From Amphimedon queenslandica (lineage: Eukaryota; Porifera; Demospongiae; Haplosclerida; Niphatidae), in assembly GCF_000090795.2 (NCBI RefSeq), contig NW_003546301.1:323702-348857 (forward strand): a stretch of 25,156 nucleotides of DNA, in the 5' to 3' direction. Positions 8,779 through 19,940 of the stretch are shown piece by piece (position 1 is the first letter of the stretch; every line of letters starts with the position of its first letter). The notes under the pieces are model-generated. The model had not been told where the DNA came from. It did not search any database and worked only from the letters and a program-made list of their open reading frames with translations. The translations under genes and the position numbers were made by a program.

Positions 8779-11753
8779 TCATCTAATTGTGAGTGAGTTA
8801 TGTGTATATAAAACAGAATGATCATATGGATAAAGCAGATGTTTAAAATAATCTAAAGAGCCATTTAAATCTTTGGAGACAACGAAACAACGGTAATGCT
8901 CATTCAGACCTAACGTTTCATATTTTTTAATTCTTGCAACAGGTTTTCCTTCCAAAATAAATAGATCAGTTATAACGCCAAAGAAAGGAAGCATCCCATC
9001 ACATCCAAGAACTATGACAGAGTTGGGTTCATAATGACTATTTCCAATTTCTATCCATTTCGGTCTTTTAAAAAAATTGTATAAAAAATTTATGCTTATT
9101 TATTTGAGTTACCTATGTAATAAAACAGATGTTGTAATGTCTGGAAATAAGCTTTTTATGCCAGAAATAATATCTGGTGATAATTGCTGAAGTGACAAAC
9201 TTGTTGGAGCTAAAATTAATATGAAATTGAATCAGTTAAAAATTTTCTAGTTACCTGGACCTCCAGTAACAGCCACTTTCAAATTCAGGATTACTTTAAG
9301 TTAAGTGATAGTAGACTTTAATGTCGCATAGCAAATGAAAGGCATATGTATTTAAAATTGCCACAACAAGCTGCCTTTTTTGAGTATGCATTCTTAGCCT
9401 CCATACGCATACACCAATATTTTACTGGTGGTCCAAACCTATTAAAACATTCATCTGTACATATAATGTATAAACAAACTAAACGAACCTTCTAATTTGT
9501 TCAGGGATATGGATCAAATAATGAAATTTTGGAGTAATGTTAACCAGTGGATAACATTCCCTGAAGACTTCATGATGAATTGCAATTAATTCGGATAGAT
9601 AGGAAATAGTGACAGCAGAAATACTAGGAGACATACAAATCCCTAAAATGTCATGTAGATACAAGAAGCATCTCCAATTTATATTATCAGTCGGTACAAG
9701 GTCTCCTACTAATAATGGACGAAACCTACCCAGTGTCCAGCATTGAGAAGCTATATAGTTGTTAAAAAAGTAGTATAGGGAAATATAAATCACACCACTT
9801 TGGTGAAGTTTCCATTTTCTGACAGATGAGTAGCATCAATTGTTGAAGGTATAGTTGTCATATCAGCATGTCCATATCGAAAGGACATAATCCTTACATT
9901 CAGGTGTGAAAGTGTAAAAACATTATTTGATATCAAAAAATTCAAGAGTAGCTTTAGTTCCAAAGGCAACACATCTTCAAGTAGGATGTGCATTACGTCT
10001 TGTGGAAGTTGCCAGTTAGCTACATGAAACAGTGAAATATCATTAAGTCTACTTCGGTAGTTCACTCCATAAGTAATTGAATTAAAATCGGACAAACACT
10101 TTTGATTTATCAAAAAACAGTGATACTCATGAAGTTCAGGTGAACGAGGCAGAAAAAAGTGATGATGAAACTGAACAAGTCATAAAACCACTATAACTTA
10201 GTATTTTCTTACAAATTTATTCATTTGCTCAGAAGTTGCAATGCAGTTTCGACATTTCCTCAGTGAAAAGCCAACTCCTCCTTTATACCCACCCAGTTGA
10301 TGAGCTGCCAATGTATCAGCCAGGAATAGCAAAAGAGAACCAAACACACGCATAGACTGTCTATTTACTGTAAACAACTGTCCATTGGTCTATATATCAG
10401 TATATAATTAGTACACAAATACACATGTAAAAATGGAAACAAACCAATCTCTTCATATCAGCAATAAGTGGTTCCAGCACTCTGTTAAAGCCAAACTGGT
10501 TTAAAACTGTACTTCTTACTACACCTAGTAGGAAAATTGACTGGAGTTTTTATCACATTAAAGGTCTAAAGTTGGCCAGAGTGAAGTAGAAGACACCTAT
10601 GTGCATGTAAATGACAACACCAATCTAAAAAACTTAAATCTCACCTAATTTGTGCAATTTAGTATGAGAATCAAGTGGATTGCATATTTCCACTTCATCA
10701 AAATAGGCTAAATTTTTAAAAAAATACATTTCCTTTCTGTCATGCTCTTTAGCTTGCCATCCGTCACAAATATCTCTTAAGCAATCATCATGAGAATTAT
10801 GCTCTGTCAGCTAACAATGATACAAAATTTCAAATAAATGCAAAACAAATTCTCTTCATACATGTATGTAAATTATTTACCTCAGTTAAAACAGATTTGT
10901 TACATAATAGTGCTGAAGGGTTTCAAGTAAGGGTATATAAATAAACTTATCATGTTTTAACACTAACTGCTCAGCAGTTTGAGAAAATGTACTGGTTATC
11001 CAGTGTGAGCCAAGAGAAATTTCGATTGGTTCCTATAAAAATACAACAATAAGACTAGCAGTATTAGTATCATGTACATACCACATACGGCAGATTGTTG
11101 TTAATGAACTGCTTTTGTTGATAAGCACTCAAAACATTCATGAATGGATGGCAGTGATCTCCATCAAAAGCTTCATTGATAATCATAGGGTCACAATTGA
11201 TACCAGCGCCATTCAGTTTGTCCAATAGTTTGGACTCACACACATTTAGGACAGTATGTAATAAAGTAGTAATACTTTCAATGGTGTAGGCAACACATGC
11301 CTGGGTAGCCTATACAAAATATAATGAAACTTTTACTATAATATCTAGATAACTTACTAAATGCTGTTCTTTGAGTTGAACAATAAATTTTCCAGTTGAT
11401 AATTTCAGCATGTCAGCACGATGAAGGCTCTCTGTAGCACTTACTAGTTCCTCTTGCATTGATATTTGCTCTGAAGACACTGTGCCAACATCCATATCTA
11501 CATTTTGTGCTTCATCAGGAACTACAGTATTATTTTCATAAGCATTTTCAGCCAGTGTACCAGGATGTAAACGGGATACATAAGACGAGAATGATGAAAA
11601 GACTCAGAAAGATCTACCACGGAGTTTGCAAGTCATATGAAAACCTGGATCTTGCACATGACTTTCCTTCAAGTGCTTTAGGACGTCACTTTTTACAGTA
11701 GACTTGAAAGAACAAATGCTGCAATAATATAATCCAGATGTGGCTGTAGCCAT
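8779..11753 (-). pseudogene. Zinc-finger EnSpm-like transposase, eleven exons, broken
   Basis: Readable exons (minus): 11753-11358, 11309-11082, 11032-10881, 10810-10645, 10596-10445, 10389-10213, 10170-9796, 9750-9489, 9438-9255, 9209-9113, 9064-8779, joined by introns of about 42-70 bases; roughly 820 residues. The start MATATSGLYYCSICSF opens a C2H2 finger; a second finger has lost a Cys (TCKLRG). Later come FLADTLAAH with a possible catalytic Asp (10315-10317), KCRNC, the D-x2-H motif DVMH (9991-10002), PKFHYLIH, and YWCMRMEAKN with a candidate catalytic Glu (9399-9401). The last exon ends in a conserved tail with GCDGMLPFFG. Breaks: TGA 11604-11606, a one-base loss near 10911-10915, stops at 10553-10555 and 10550-10552, an ill-fitting phase at the exon 7/8 junction, and TAA 9318-9320. 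The gene reads away from the SAM gene. Transposase identity is likely; the EnSpm label rests mainly on D-x2-H and the element ends. Confidence 0.75.
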
Positions 11754-11872
11754 TTTGGGGTCAGGATACGTCACGTGACCTACTACTCTACAGTCTCTAC
11801 AAGCGCAGTACTCGGAAGTCCTTAGTCCTATCCATCTATTTTACTTTAGCCTAGTCCTGGACTCTAGCTGAA
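11754..11872. promoter_or_regulatory. Shared divergent promoter of the EnSpm-like element
   Basis: The 119 bases between the two start codons must contain both promoters. It holds the palindrome GTCACGTGAC (11770-11779), an E-box of the USF/MITF type, and CGGAAGT (11813-11819), an ETS-type core. There is no clear TATA box. It is more GC-rich than its surroundings. Function is inferred from position and motifs only. Confidence 0.5.
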
Positions 11873-13915
11873 ATGGACTCAATGACTACACAAGATATTT
11901 GCACTTGGATTAGGACTCACAAATCACTTGATGAAAGTATACTGGCGGCCATAACAGGTGAGTAATTAGAAGCTTTGAACTCAGCAGCTGGATCTTTTTG
12001 CCATTTTGTAGACAATGACATGGACGGGGAAGCGTTGTTGGCTGCCCTGGATCTGGGAGCAGATTCACTTAAAGAAATTATTCCTTCTCTAAGTTAAAGG
12101 CTAAAGCTTTTTGGATCTCTAAAACTTCTGAAAATGTACCAAAACGGCGGCCAAGAGGTTTGTAGTGTGTTATTATATCAATCATTGGTATCTATATATA
12201 TATAATCTAGTGTGTTGGTAACATAATTATTATTCTATAAGTGCATTGAAACCTTTCCTGTGTTTAAGAACTCATGATTTATAGCTTTTAGCAAACTTAT
12301 GGCACTGTACATGCAAGCATGCAGCTGCAAATAACAGCTGCTAAAGTAATAACAATAAAAATCATTTATAGGAAATTAATATGCCTTCATGTTCTTCAAC
12401 TCCTCAATTGACTCCTTCAGACACAGACAGTATCTCAGATTCTGTTAGTTAAAATGAATTATTACTCTAATTACAGTTCTTTTGCTTGTAGCATCAACTA
12501 AACTCAACTCCATCTCGTTCTTCCACTAGTCTTTTGGTAGACAGACCTTGTAAAGCTAAGTTCGAAAATTGTGAATAATTACTTAATCTCTTATGTTTAT
12601 AGGCTAAGAAAACTTCAGGTTTTGAGATACCAATTTTCCGACATGAAACTCAGAAAAACTTAAAATTTGAAATATTAACTGAACGAGATAGACGATATAT
12701 CATTCGTACTTTAGCTACAATGCTGCTCTCAACTGTTCCTCATCCATCTATGAGTGATTGTGCTATACCAGCAAAGGCCCTTATTCAGTCATATCCATTA
12801 TTAGCTCACTCGACGGAAGAGAATCACATGTAAGTTTTAAATTTTTGAGAAAAGTTTTATGTACCTTTCTTAGTATTCGTGGATGAAGTTCATAAGTCAA
12901 AGGTGTGTCAATGTGAATCGTGGTGAATCAGATGAAAAGCGGCCTAAAAGAGCAAAGATGGAAGTCAATAAAGGAAAGCATCTCTATCTTGATGATGTAC
13001 AATCAATTGTTGTTGATGACGAAGTATCATTTGATCGTAACTTTAAGAAGCTTTTTGCTGAAGCACAGAAAAGTAATCCTAATACAGAAGTTCTAAATAG
13101 CTTAATGGAGCAAACATTCACAAACAGACGTATGTCTGTACTTAATGGCCAGGTTCGTGTTTTAGAACTTTGTGAAAAGTACCCTCTTTTAAGAAAGCCA
13201 AAGCATGTAAGTTTACTTTATTAAGAAACTAATTATAATTATAATGATTATAAATATCACAAGAGTTTGATCGCATTACTGGTTTATCAAATTCAATGGA
13301 AAAGTTTGTAATGGAATGGAAAAGTAGTTGGATGAAAGCAATTCTTAATGTGTCCAAGGAAGAGGGTTTTATAATTTTACCCACTATTGATGACAGCACA
13401 GATGATGATGATGGTAATGCTTATACCTAATCACCAATGCTTTATGACATTATTTTAGATTTAATATCTCTGGGGGCTTTTAAACATCTTATTAAGCTAA
13501 CAACTTCTAAAAGAAAGAAGGACACTTTACTTCACATATTACTATCTGTAAAAGTAAGTGCTAGATGTATAGTAATATTTTTATTCCGTTATATAGTCCG
13601 GTACACCTCATGATGAAATTGTGGGAATCAGCAACCAACCAATGATAGTCTCATTATATGACTCTGAAGATCCTAGTAGAAACAATTACTACATCATGGT
13701 TGAGCAAGAACTCCTACAGGAAACAAGAAGCTTCAAGGAAGCTATCTTTCTTTTAGTTGCTATTCACTATATTTTTAATTGATGCAGCTGTTATTGAGCC
13801 CTTGCTGTTTCTCCAAAATTTTATCCTCAATCTGAAGGAGAAAGGAAGGCGATCTGCTGTGTACACCGCTATCACAAGCCGCCTGTCAAGAGCTGTTACC
13901 AAGGTGTTACCATAA
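11873..13915 (+). pseudogene. SAM-domain, SAMD3-like accessory protein of the transposon, nine exons, broken
   Basis: Readable exons: 11873-11957, 12012-12157, 12372-12443, 12492-12570, 12603-12829, 12874-13206, 13266-13413, 13459-13553, 13597-13915, with introns mostly of 32-59 bases and one of 214. Exons 1-2 encode a sterile alpha motif domain (WIRTHKSLDESILAAIT, DGEALLAALDLGADSLKEI, RLKLFGSLKLL). The linker is Ser/Thr-rich; the remainder matches my memory of SAMD3-like proteins with an RRYIIRTL region and a C-terminal EPLLFLQNFILNL segment ending at TAA 13913-13915. SAM domains usually mediate protein-protein or protein-RNA contacts, so a partner role to the transposase is plausible but inferred. 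Breaks: TAA 12095-12097 inside the SAM domain, a phase misfit at exon 4/5, a one-base loss near 12887, and a frameshift near 13782. It diverges from the transposase gene across a 119-base promoter. Confidence 0.72.
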
Positions 13916-14049
13916 CAATCACAGAACTATGAAACTACTGTATAGCTTTGTGTACATGCATAAAACTATATACAATCTGTATTGTTGATTCAATGTAGTT
14001 TAAATTGTTTGTAATACTAAACTAAGCTGATTTAGCCTTATTAGTTTTT

Positions 14050-14554
14050 GTTAATCTGACATTTTATTTATGTTAACTACATAGTCTTATTATTGATTTG
14101 GCTATTTTCATAGGTATGATGTACAAAATTGTTATTGATAATTTGACAGTCATATTGTTATTCATTATAGTAAATTTACCAGTAGCAATTATCATAGTTA
14201 TAGGGTACAAAATAGTTATTGTTAATTTGACACTATAAATGTGTTAACTAGATAATCCTTATTCATGATTTAACCATTTTATTGTTATAAACTACAGAAT
14301 AGTTGTTGATTGTTATAAACTACAGAATAGTTGTTGTTATTTTGACATTGCAATAATGTTATAACTTGACATTTTTATTGCTGATTTAGCATAATCATTA
14401 TACAATTACATAATATGTTTTGTTAAATTGACATTATAAACATGTTAAAATGACCTTTAAAAAACTTGTTAAAATGACAGGGGAAAAATTATGCTAAAAC
14501 AACGAAATTATTTGGTGTTGCAAAAAATAACAATAAAAAGTTGTTAAAATAACA
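14050..14554 (+). repeat. Right subterminal repeat arm of the EnSpm-like element
   Basis: Nine same-orientation copies of a word near GTTAAAWTGACA start at 14050, 14137, 14221, 14336, about 14359, 14422, 14444, 14468 and 14543. Examples are GTTAATTTGACA (14221-14232), GTTAAATTGACA (14422-14433) and GTTAAAATGACA (14468-14479). Copies grow closer and more alike toward the end. The left arm carries the same word, supporting both as arms of one element and as candidate transposase binding sites. Confidence 0.65.
14282..14337 (+). repeat. 28-base tandem duplication in the right arm
   Basis: Two adjacent 28-base units starting TTGTTATAAACTACAGAATA at 14282 and 14310 differ only in the last base. 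They are probably a recent replication-slippage event, because the rest of the arm is far more diverged. Confidence 0.9.
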
Positions 14555-14569
14555 CTTTTTACAGTGAAT

Positions 14570-14980
14570 TAATGAATAATTAATGATATTTGAGGCACCA
14601 GCCATGGGCGTTTTTACCTATGGGCACACCAGGGCAATGCCCTGGTAATTTTTCTTGACAGGAAAATGCTTCATCAGAGTTGTTCAAGTCAAACTTGTTA
14701 TTCTGTTGATCTTGAATTAAATCAAGCTCCAACCAAGTACTTGCATACACCCTGACACACCTATATGAACCACGAGTACTAAAAGTACTGATTACTGAAG
14801 AAGTGCAGCTGTTTTTGTTACTTGTTACACTGAAAGAATGAGCAAGTCCTTGCTTCAGCTGTGGGGGTAAACCAATCAGTCAAGTCACAATTAGTAACAG
14901 TGACAACCATAATGGTCAATCTCGGTCTCATAACCAAACTGGTTTGTTATGAAACATTATCGCAATGCATTACGTCATAA
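14570..14980. other. Gene-free stretch right of the EnSpm-like element
   Basis: No coding or RNA features seen. It contains short local inverted words, such as GGGCA...TGCCC around 14620-14642, but nothing I can assign to an element. Confidence 0.45.
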
Positions 14981-15137
14981 TTAAACCATGGGCTCGAATG
15001 CTATATGGGATATAACGGCGCAAGGGGTGGAGTCGAAATTGCAATACAGCACGAAGCAAAGCCAAATGCTGTATTGCAATCGAGACTCCACCCTGAGTGC
15101 TGTCATATCCTATATAGCACTCAAGCCCATGCTTTAA
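14981..15137. repeat. Fold-back inverted repeat with 75-base arms
   Basis: The left arm (14981-15055) begins TTAAACCATGGGCT and includes GGTGGAGTCG and ATTGCAATACAGCA. The right arm (15064-15137) is its inverted copy, with TGCTGTATTGCAAT, GACTCCACC, TATATAGCAC and AGCCCATGCTTTAA. Only about eight bases separate them, so a single strand could fold into one long imperfect hairpin. It lies about 70 bases before the tyrosine recombinase remnant and may be a fold-back MITE or part of that element. Confidence 0.8.
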
Positions 15138-15209
15138 ATGATTTATAGTGTGAGTGGGCGCATCAATGATACCCGTCTCCTGGGGTGTCTCTGGTAAGAA
15201 AGGAGTCGT

Positions 15210-16646
15210 ATGGGCAATGCGCACGCAGCATTGTCTAACAATACAGTGGGAGCAATGCGTTGCCACATGCAGTCAGTGAGTCAAAATCAGAGACTAGTCG
15301 AAATGGAAGAGCTTGAGTGCGAGGAATTGGAGAGCAATGACCCGCCAAAGTCTGAGGAGCAAGACAAGATACTGGAGGAGGAAGCACTCTCCAAGAAGAG
15401 AAGAATCTCTTTTTCTCTAATAAAGAGCTTCTTCCGGTAGCCGGTTCGCATCTCCCACCAAGGTCTCTGCTGTGGCAAAAGGAGTGAAAGAAGTTGTTCC
15501 TAAAAACACAGTGCAGTCTACAAAATAAGCAGTCAATACTTTTCTTTCCTGGGCGAAGCAATGAAACGAAAGGATGCCACAAGAACTAATAGAACTTGAC
15601 ATTTTGTCAGCTCCTACTAGCCCTGATTGTCAATGTTACATATTACAATTGTTTGCTCTAGAAGTTCGTAAGGTAAATGGAGACAGGTACCCACCATCAA
15701 GTATTAGAAGTTTGCAAAGTGGCATTGGTAGGGAATTAGCAGATAATAAAGTCCCTTTTAATATACTGGATAGAAATGACCTTCACTTTCAGGATCTCAA
15801 TTGTACTCTAGACACTATCAACAGTGAGCTGTATCGTGATGGAGTGAGTCACGGTAAAGAAGGCAGAGGTTATATCAAAAGAACTGGAACAATCCTGTTG
15901 GGATGCAGGTTCCTTGGGTTACTTAACTCCAACAGTTTTACAGCACACTATTTTTTTTACCTTGGTCTTCATTTTGTGTTAAGGGGAGTCCAAGAACAAC
16001 ATGATCTTCTAGTAAAACAGCTACAACGTGTCCAAGAAGATCGTTCTATTTATAAAGATAGTGTCTAACATGAATATACTGAGTTCATTTCCAAGAACAA
16101 TTTTCATCGTTTTAGTGATCATCGAATGAAGAACGAAGTTAAAGCATTTGCTCAGCCTCAAAGCAATCACAGTCTTGTGATGTCGCTAGACAATACCTTC
16201 CTCTACTACCAGAAGAAACCCTACATGTTTATATGCGTCCCCTACAGATGTTTCCATCCACCGGACCAGCTTATGCTAAGCAAAGAGTAGGGATTAATAC
16301 CTTGAAAAGGTTTGTGTCTTTGATAACTGGTTTGTCTGGATATACAAACCATAGTCTTAGAGCAACAGCGGTTTCAAGGATGTACAACAGTGGTGTACCT
16401 GCGAAAATAATTTCTGATAAATCTGGTCACAAAAGTTTTGAGGCTTTAAGATTGTATGAAAGTCCTGAAGAAGATTTGTGCAAAGAAGCTGAGCAAGCCA
16501 TTGTTGATCCTGACAAGAAATTTCTAAATGATGTGAAGGTTAAGAGTGAAGGTAAAACAGAAGCAGTGCCACTGCCTCAGCTGCCTGCCTTTTCTGGACT
16601 AAATCAATGTACGATTAACTTCAGCTTCAATACATATAAGCATTAA
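15210..16646 (+). pseudogene. Crypton-like tyrosine recombinase, broken
   Basis: The ATG at 15210 opens an acidic then basic N-terminal part (EELECEELE, SKKRR). The frame shifts near 15415-15425, then continues with a TAA near 15525 and a TGA near 15568 into LFALEVRKVNGDRYPPSSI, typical of the Crypton/DUF3504 region shared with ZMYM and KIAA1958 proteins. Catalytic features of a tyrosine recombinase are visible: LRGVQEQ with the first Arg at 15982, NHSLR with His at 16350 and Arg at 16359, GH at 16425-16430, and a candidate nucleophile Tyr in RLYES at 16455. A TAA at 16066-16068 and a shift near 16180-16188 lie between them. Such enzymes cut and rejoin DNA without a DDE core. I see no defined ends. 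The tyrosine recombinase identity is secure; the exact Crypton subgroup is not. Confidence 0.8.
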
Positions 16647-16871
16647 ACTACTAAAGTAACTTATGATTATCTGATTCATTCTTTTTGTTTACAAATTAAA
16701 AAACATTTACTCAGTTTCAATCAGTTCTATATAGGTGGCAATAAAGAACACTTTCATTGGAACAGTTCTATAATTGCAGCAAAAAAAGCACTCTACGTGT
16801 TGTATGGTATATAATGAATGGGCGGTGCCTTTGATGCACCCACGCACTGTACTATAATATTACATAATATA

Positions 16872-19135
16872 ATTGTAATAGATGATCCAGGTAGTGGTGT
16901 TAGTATTGATGTAGAAGTAGTAAATCAGTGTTGTTCCCAGTCCTTGTCAAGTAATTCAAGTCGTGTTACTTCTGAATTCAATGATTGAGCCCCTGACAAA
17001 TCTGGTTAACAGGCTCAGTCACTGAATTTTGAATTTCCCAAGTTGCAATTTGGCAGTGTTAGTCACTCTTTCCAGCATAAATGGTATCAATTACATGCAT
17101 AGATAGAGTATTCAAGGGAGCATGATGCTGTTTTCTGCTTCCTGTGTAGGTTTTTTGGCAAGTCAGGCGCTAAGAACACATTTGCTTCTGGAGGATTCAG
17201 AGACTGGAAGCACACAATTGGGAGTAAAGGAATGCTATTGGTGCATTCATCTACTAGCCATCATAAGCTGGCAATGCTTAATTGGGACAAATACAACACA
17301 GGAGTGGAGCAAAATAGCACAATTGGCCAGCAACTGAACACCATAGGTACACAGTTGATTAAGGATAATAAATAGTATGTAAAATCTCTAATGGAGGGCA
17401 TCATACTTTGTGCTCAGCAAAGTATTTCTCTGCCAGGTCATAGGGAAGGAGAAAATGACTCTTATCAAGGTAATTTTCGAAGTCTCTTGAACTTTCTGTC
17501 TCACCACTCCAGTGTTGCTGCAAAAAATCTTAGCAAAGGTAGCTCAAATGCTACTTGGCTCTGTCCCTCTATTCAGAATGAACTAATTCATTTTCTTGCA
17601 AATCATGTCAGAAGTATTATCACTCTATTAGCAGATGAGGCAAAGGACAGTAGCAAACGGGAGCAAATATCAATCGCCTTTAGGTGTGTTCTGAAGAAGA
17701 AAACCATGGAGTGATTTACAGGATACAGCCATGTCTCTGAGGTAAATGCTGCTTCTTTGGCTGAGTACGTTCTCCAGCGTGCATCTGAGTTCGACTTGGA
17801 TATAACGAAATGTATTAGCCAATGCTATGACGGCATCTGTCATGAGTGGGCAAATACAGAAGTACAGGCTATCATTCAATAAGAAGCTCCACAGGCTGTG
17901 TATGTCCACTGTAGTACACACAGGCTCAATCTTGTACTTGTGGATGTAGTCAAGAAAGTACAACTTGCTACTGACTTTTTTGCACTGCTTCAAGCCGTTT
18001 TTGTGTTTCTTTCATCCGCCAAATCCCATTAAGAATTCATAGCAGTCCAAAAAGCAAAAGGTGGAAGAGATCCGTTTACACTAGTTAAGTGATACAAGGT
18101 GGTACTGCCAATTAGATTGAATCAAGGCCATTTTTTCAACGTATCCAACAGAAGTTCAGACATGAGAGAATATTGTACAATCATCTGATACAGCATGTTC
18201 CATTGAAGCTCATGCAATTCTCCATGGCATAGAATCATTTCAGTTTGTAAAAAATCTTTGGAATAACAGCCAATCTATCTCAGATGCTTCAATCAGTGTC
18301 CATTGATTATGCTAGTGCTGCTGCTGTCATTAAAGCTACGATTCAATCATTTGCTGATATGAGGAGTGATGCTACTCAGTGGGAGTGCTTATTGGAAGAA
18401 ATCTAGGCATTCTCCAATCATCTGGAGTGTGAAGTAGAGCCATTATGCAGTATGAGTGGTCGACCCAAAAGGGCCATGTGAACTGCCCAAATCACTTTAA
18501 ATGACTAAGTTCTAACTGGAGATACCATTCGTGCAAGTCATGTATCCAGGTTATCAAGTGAGGCATACAAGGTTGAGTTTTATTTTCCTATTCTTGACCA
18601 CATACTTTCAGAAATGAGACGTTTCAACAACACTAATATCGCATTACTGAAAGGATTTGGCTCAGTACAACCACTGAGTAAAAATTTTGTCAATGTTACC
18701 GTTTTGAAAACTGTTCTTGAGCACTATAATGTTTGCACAGAAAGGGTGGATGCTGAGGTACTGACGTTTAAAAACATGGTGAAGTCCAATCTATTTGGGG
18801 AAGATAGTGGCAACATTACTGATCGGCTAGAAGTACTCAGTCCTATCAAGAATATCTTTCCAACCATTACTTGGTGTGCTCTCCTTGCTCTCACATTTGG
18901 AACATCAACTGCCACTGTAAAACAAAGCTTTCCCACTTTAAGGGAACAGTCTCAATGTCAGAGTTTGGATTTAAAACATTGCAATTTAAAAGATCTTAGT
19001 ATATTATATTTATTCTTGATTATTAGTTTTACCTATGATTACCTTAGCCATTTCAATAGGTCATTATGTAAAATGCAGTCAAGACTTCAAAAGTCTACTT
19101 CTACTTCATTTGCAATAAATTTGCAACTCTGTTAA
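16872..19135 (+). pseudogene. hAT-family (ZMYM1-like) transposase, broken
   Basis: One frame from about 16872, with stops near 16986 and 17010, leads into a TTF-type zinc-finger region starting with FPKLQFGSVSH (17034), including the pair AVFCFLCRFFGKSG and HHKLAMLNW. The DUF4371 region follows from about 17391 with FRSLLNFLSHHS, then QRASEFDLDITKCISQCYDG, whose Asp is a likely catalytic residue, and HCSTHRLNLVLVD with a C-x2-H motif. The frame then decays with many stops. The C-terminal hAT dimerisation region reappears at 18614-18960 (SPIKNIFPTI, then STATVKQSFPTLR), where the usual Glu before the Ser-Phe is Lys. Stops include TAG 17100-17102, TAG 17373-17375 and TGA 17712-17714, the first and last at expected Trp codons. 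No ends were recognised. Residues after about 18960 are probably chance read-through. Confidence 0.8.
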
Positions 19136-19940
19136 TCTTTTGTTGTTTATAAATTTATTTTTTAAAAATGCACAGACCACTTTAGTGCTCAATGATATCA
19201 TCATTCATAATTTGGAACTTTAATTAATGCTTAGTTTACAATGAAAAAATTTGATATGAAATTTTTTTATATCAAAAATTACTCTTTCCATTGGTAAGAT
19301 AATTTCAGTTGCGAAATAAATAATTATGATTAGTTCAATAATGGTAAAGTTTTTTAAGGCCTTAAGCTATTATTGTCATTTGCAGCCATGTTACTGCAGC
19401 AAAATAATTAGCTACTTCATGAATAAACATAGTATTCATTGTGTGATGACAATTTTTGCATCATAGTCACATTGTGTTAATTAAAGAATTTTAAATAAAA
19501 TGCCATGAAGGAAACCAAGTAAAAATTTGAAGCTCTTAACAAGGCTAGGTGGACTACCACTTTAACAGCTACTACATCTATTTCCCCTACTATCGCCAAA
19601 AATAACGAGACACCTACGGTGCATGGCCTCGCCCCTATAGCTGCTATGGTGCATGCCCGCACTTCAATAACTGTTTGATTATCAGCATGAAGAGAGTCTG
19701 CTCAACACTAGCTTCCTACAGTTGCACTTGTTCTTGAATACCTGCAGAAGTAGCAGCACTGCAGCACATACATGCAAGCAGCTCCAGCCCCTCCCATGCA
19801 TGTAGATTGAAAGTGTGGCATTTCATGAGTGGCAGCAAGAAGACCATGTGAGAAAGAAGCTTCACTTTTTCTTTACTAATCAGCAATATATGATAAACTT
19901 GCTGACAAAAAAAGTTGCTGCCTTTGTATATTTGAGATAG

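Larger units (their letters stand above)
8244..14566. mobile_element. Complete EnSpm/CACTA-like transposon carrying two divergent genes
   Basis: The 6,323-base unit begins CACTA (8244-8248) and ends CAGTG (14562-14566, CACTG on the other strand), and is flanked by AAT at 8241-8243 and 14567-14569. CACTA/CACTG tips with 3-base target duplications are the hallmark of EnSpm/CACTA elements. Inside are two long AT-rich arms with a shared short repeat, as in CACTA subterminal regions, and between them two oppositely oriented multi-exon genes: a zinc-finger transposase (minus) and a SAM-domain protein (plus). The terminal repeats beyond the first bases match only loosely (AGTTGTTAAAACTTTT on the left, AACAACTTTTTATTG inverted on the right). 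Both genes are broken, so this copy cannot move by itself. Boundaries are inferred from tips, duplication and arms together; the 5-base tip and 3-base flank alone would be weak. Confidence 0.65.

Noticed and set aside
11459-11701. 80-residue plus-strand open frame
   Set aside because: It is antisense to the zinc-finger exon of the transposase.
15235-15582. Minus-strand open frames opposite the recombinase N-terminal part
   Set aside because: They are shadows of the plus-strand Crypton-like coding sequence.
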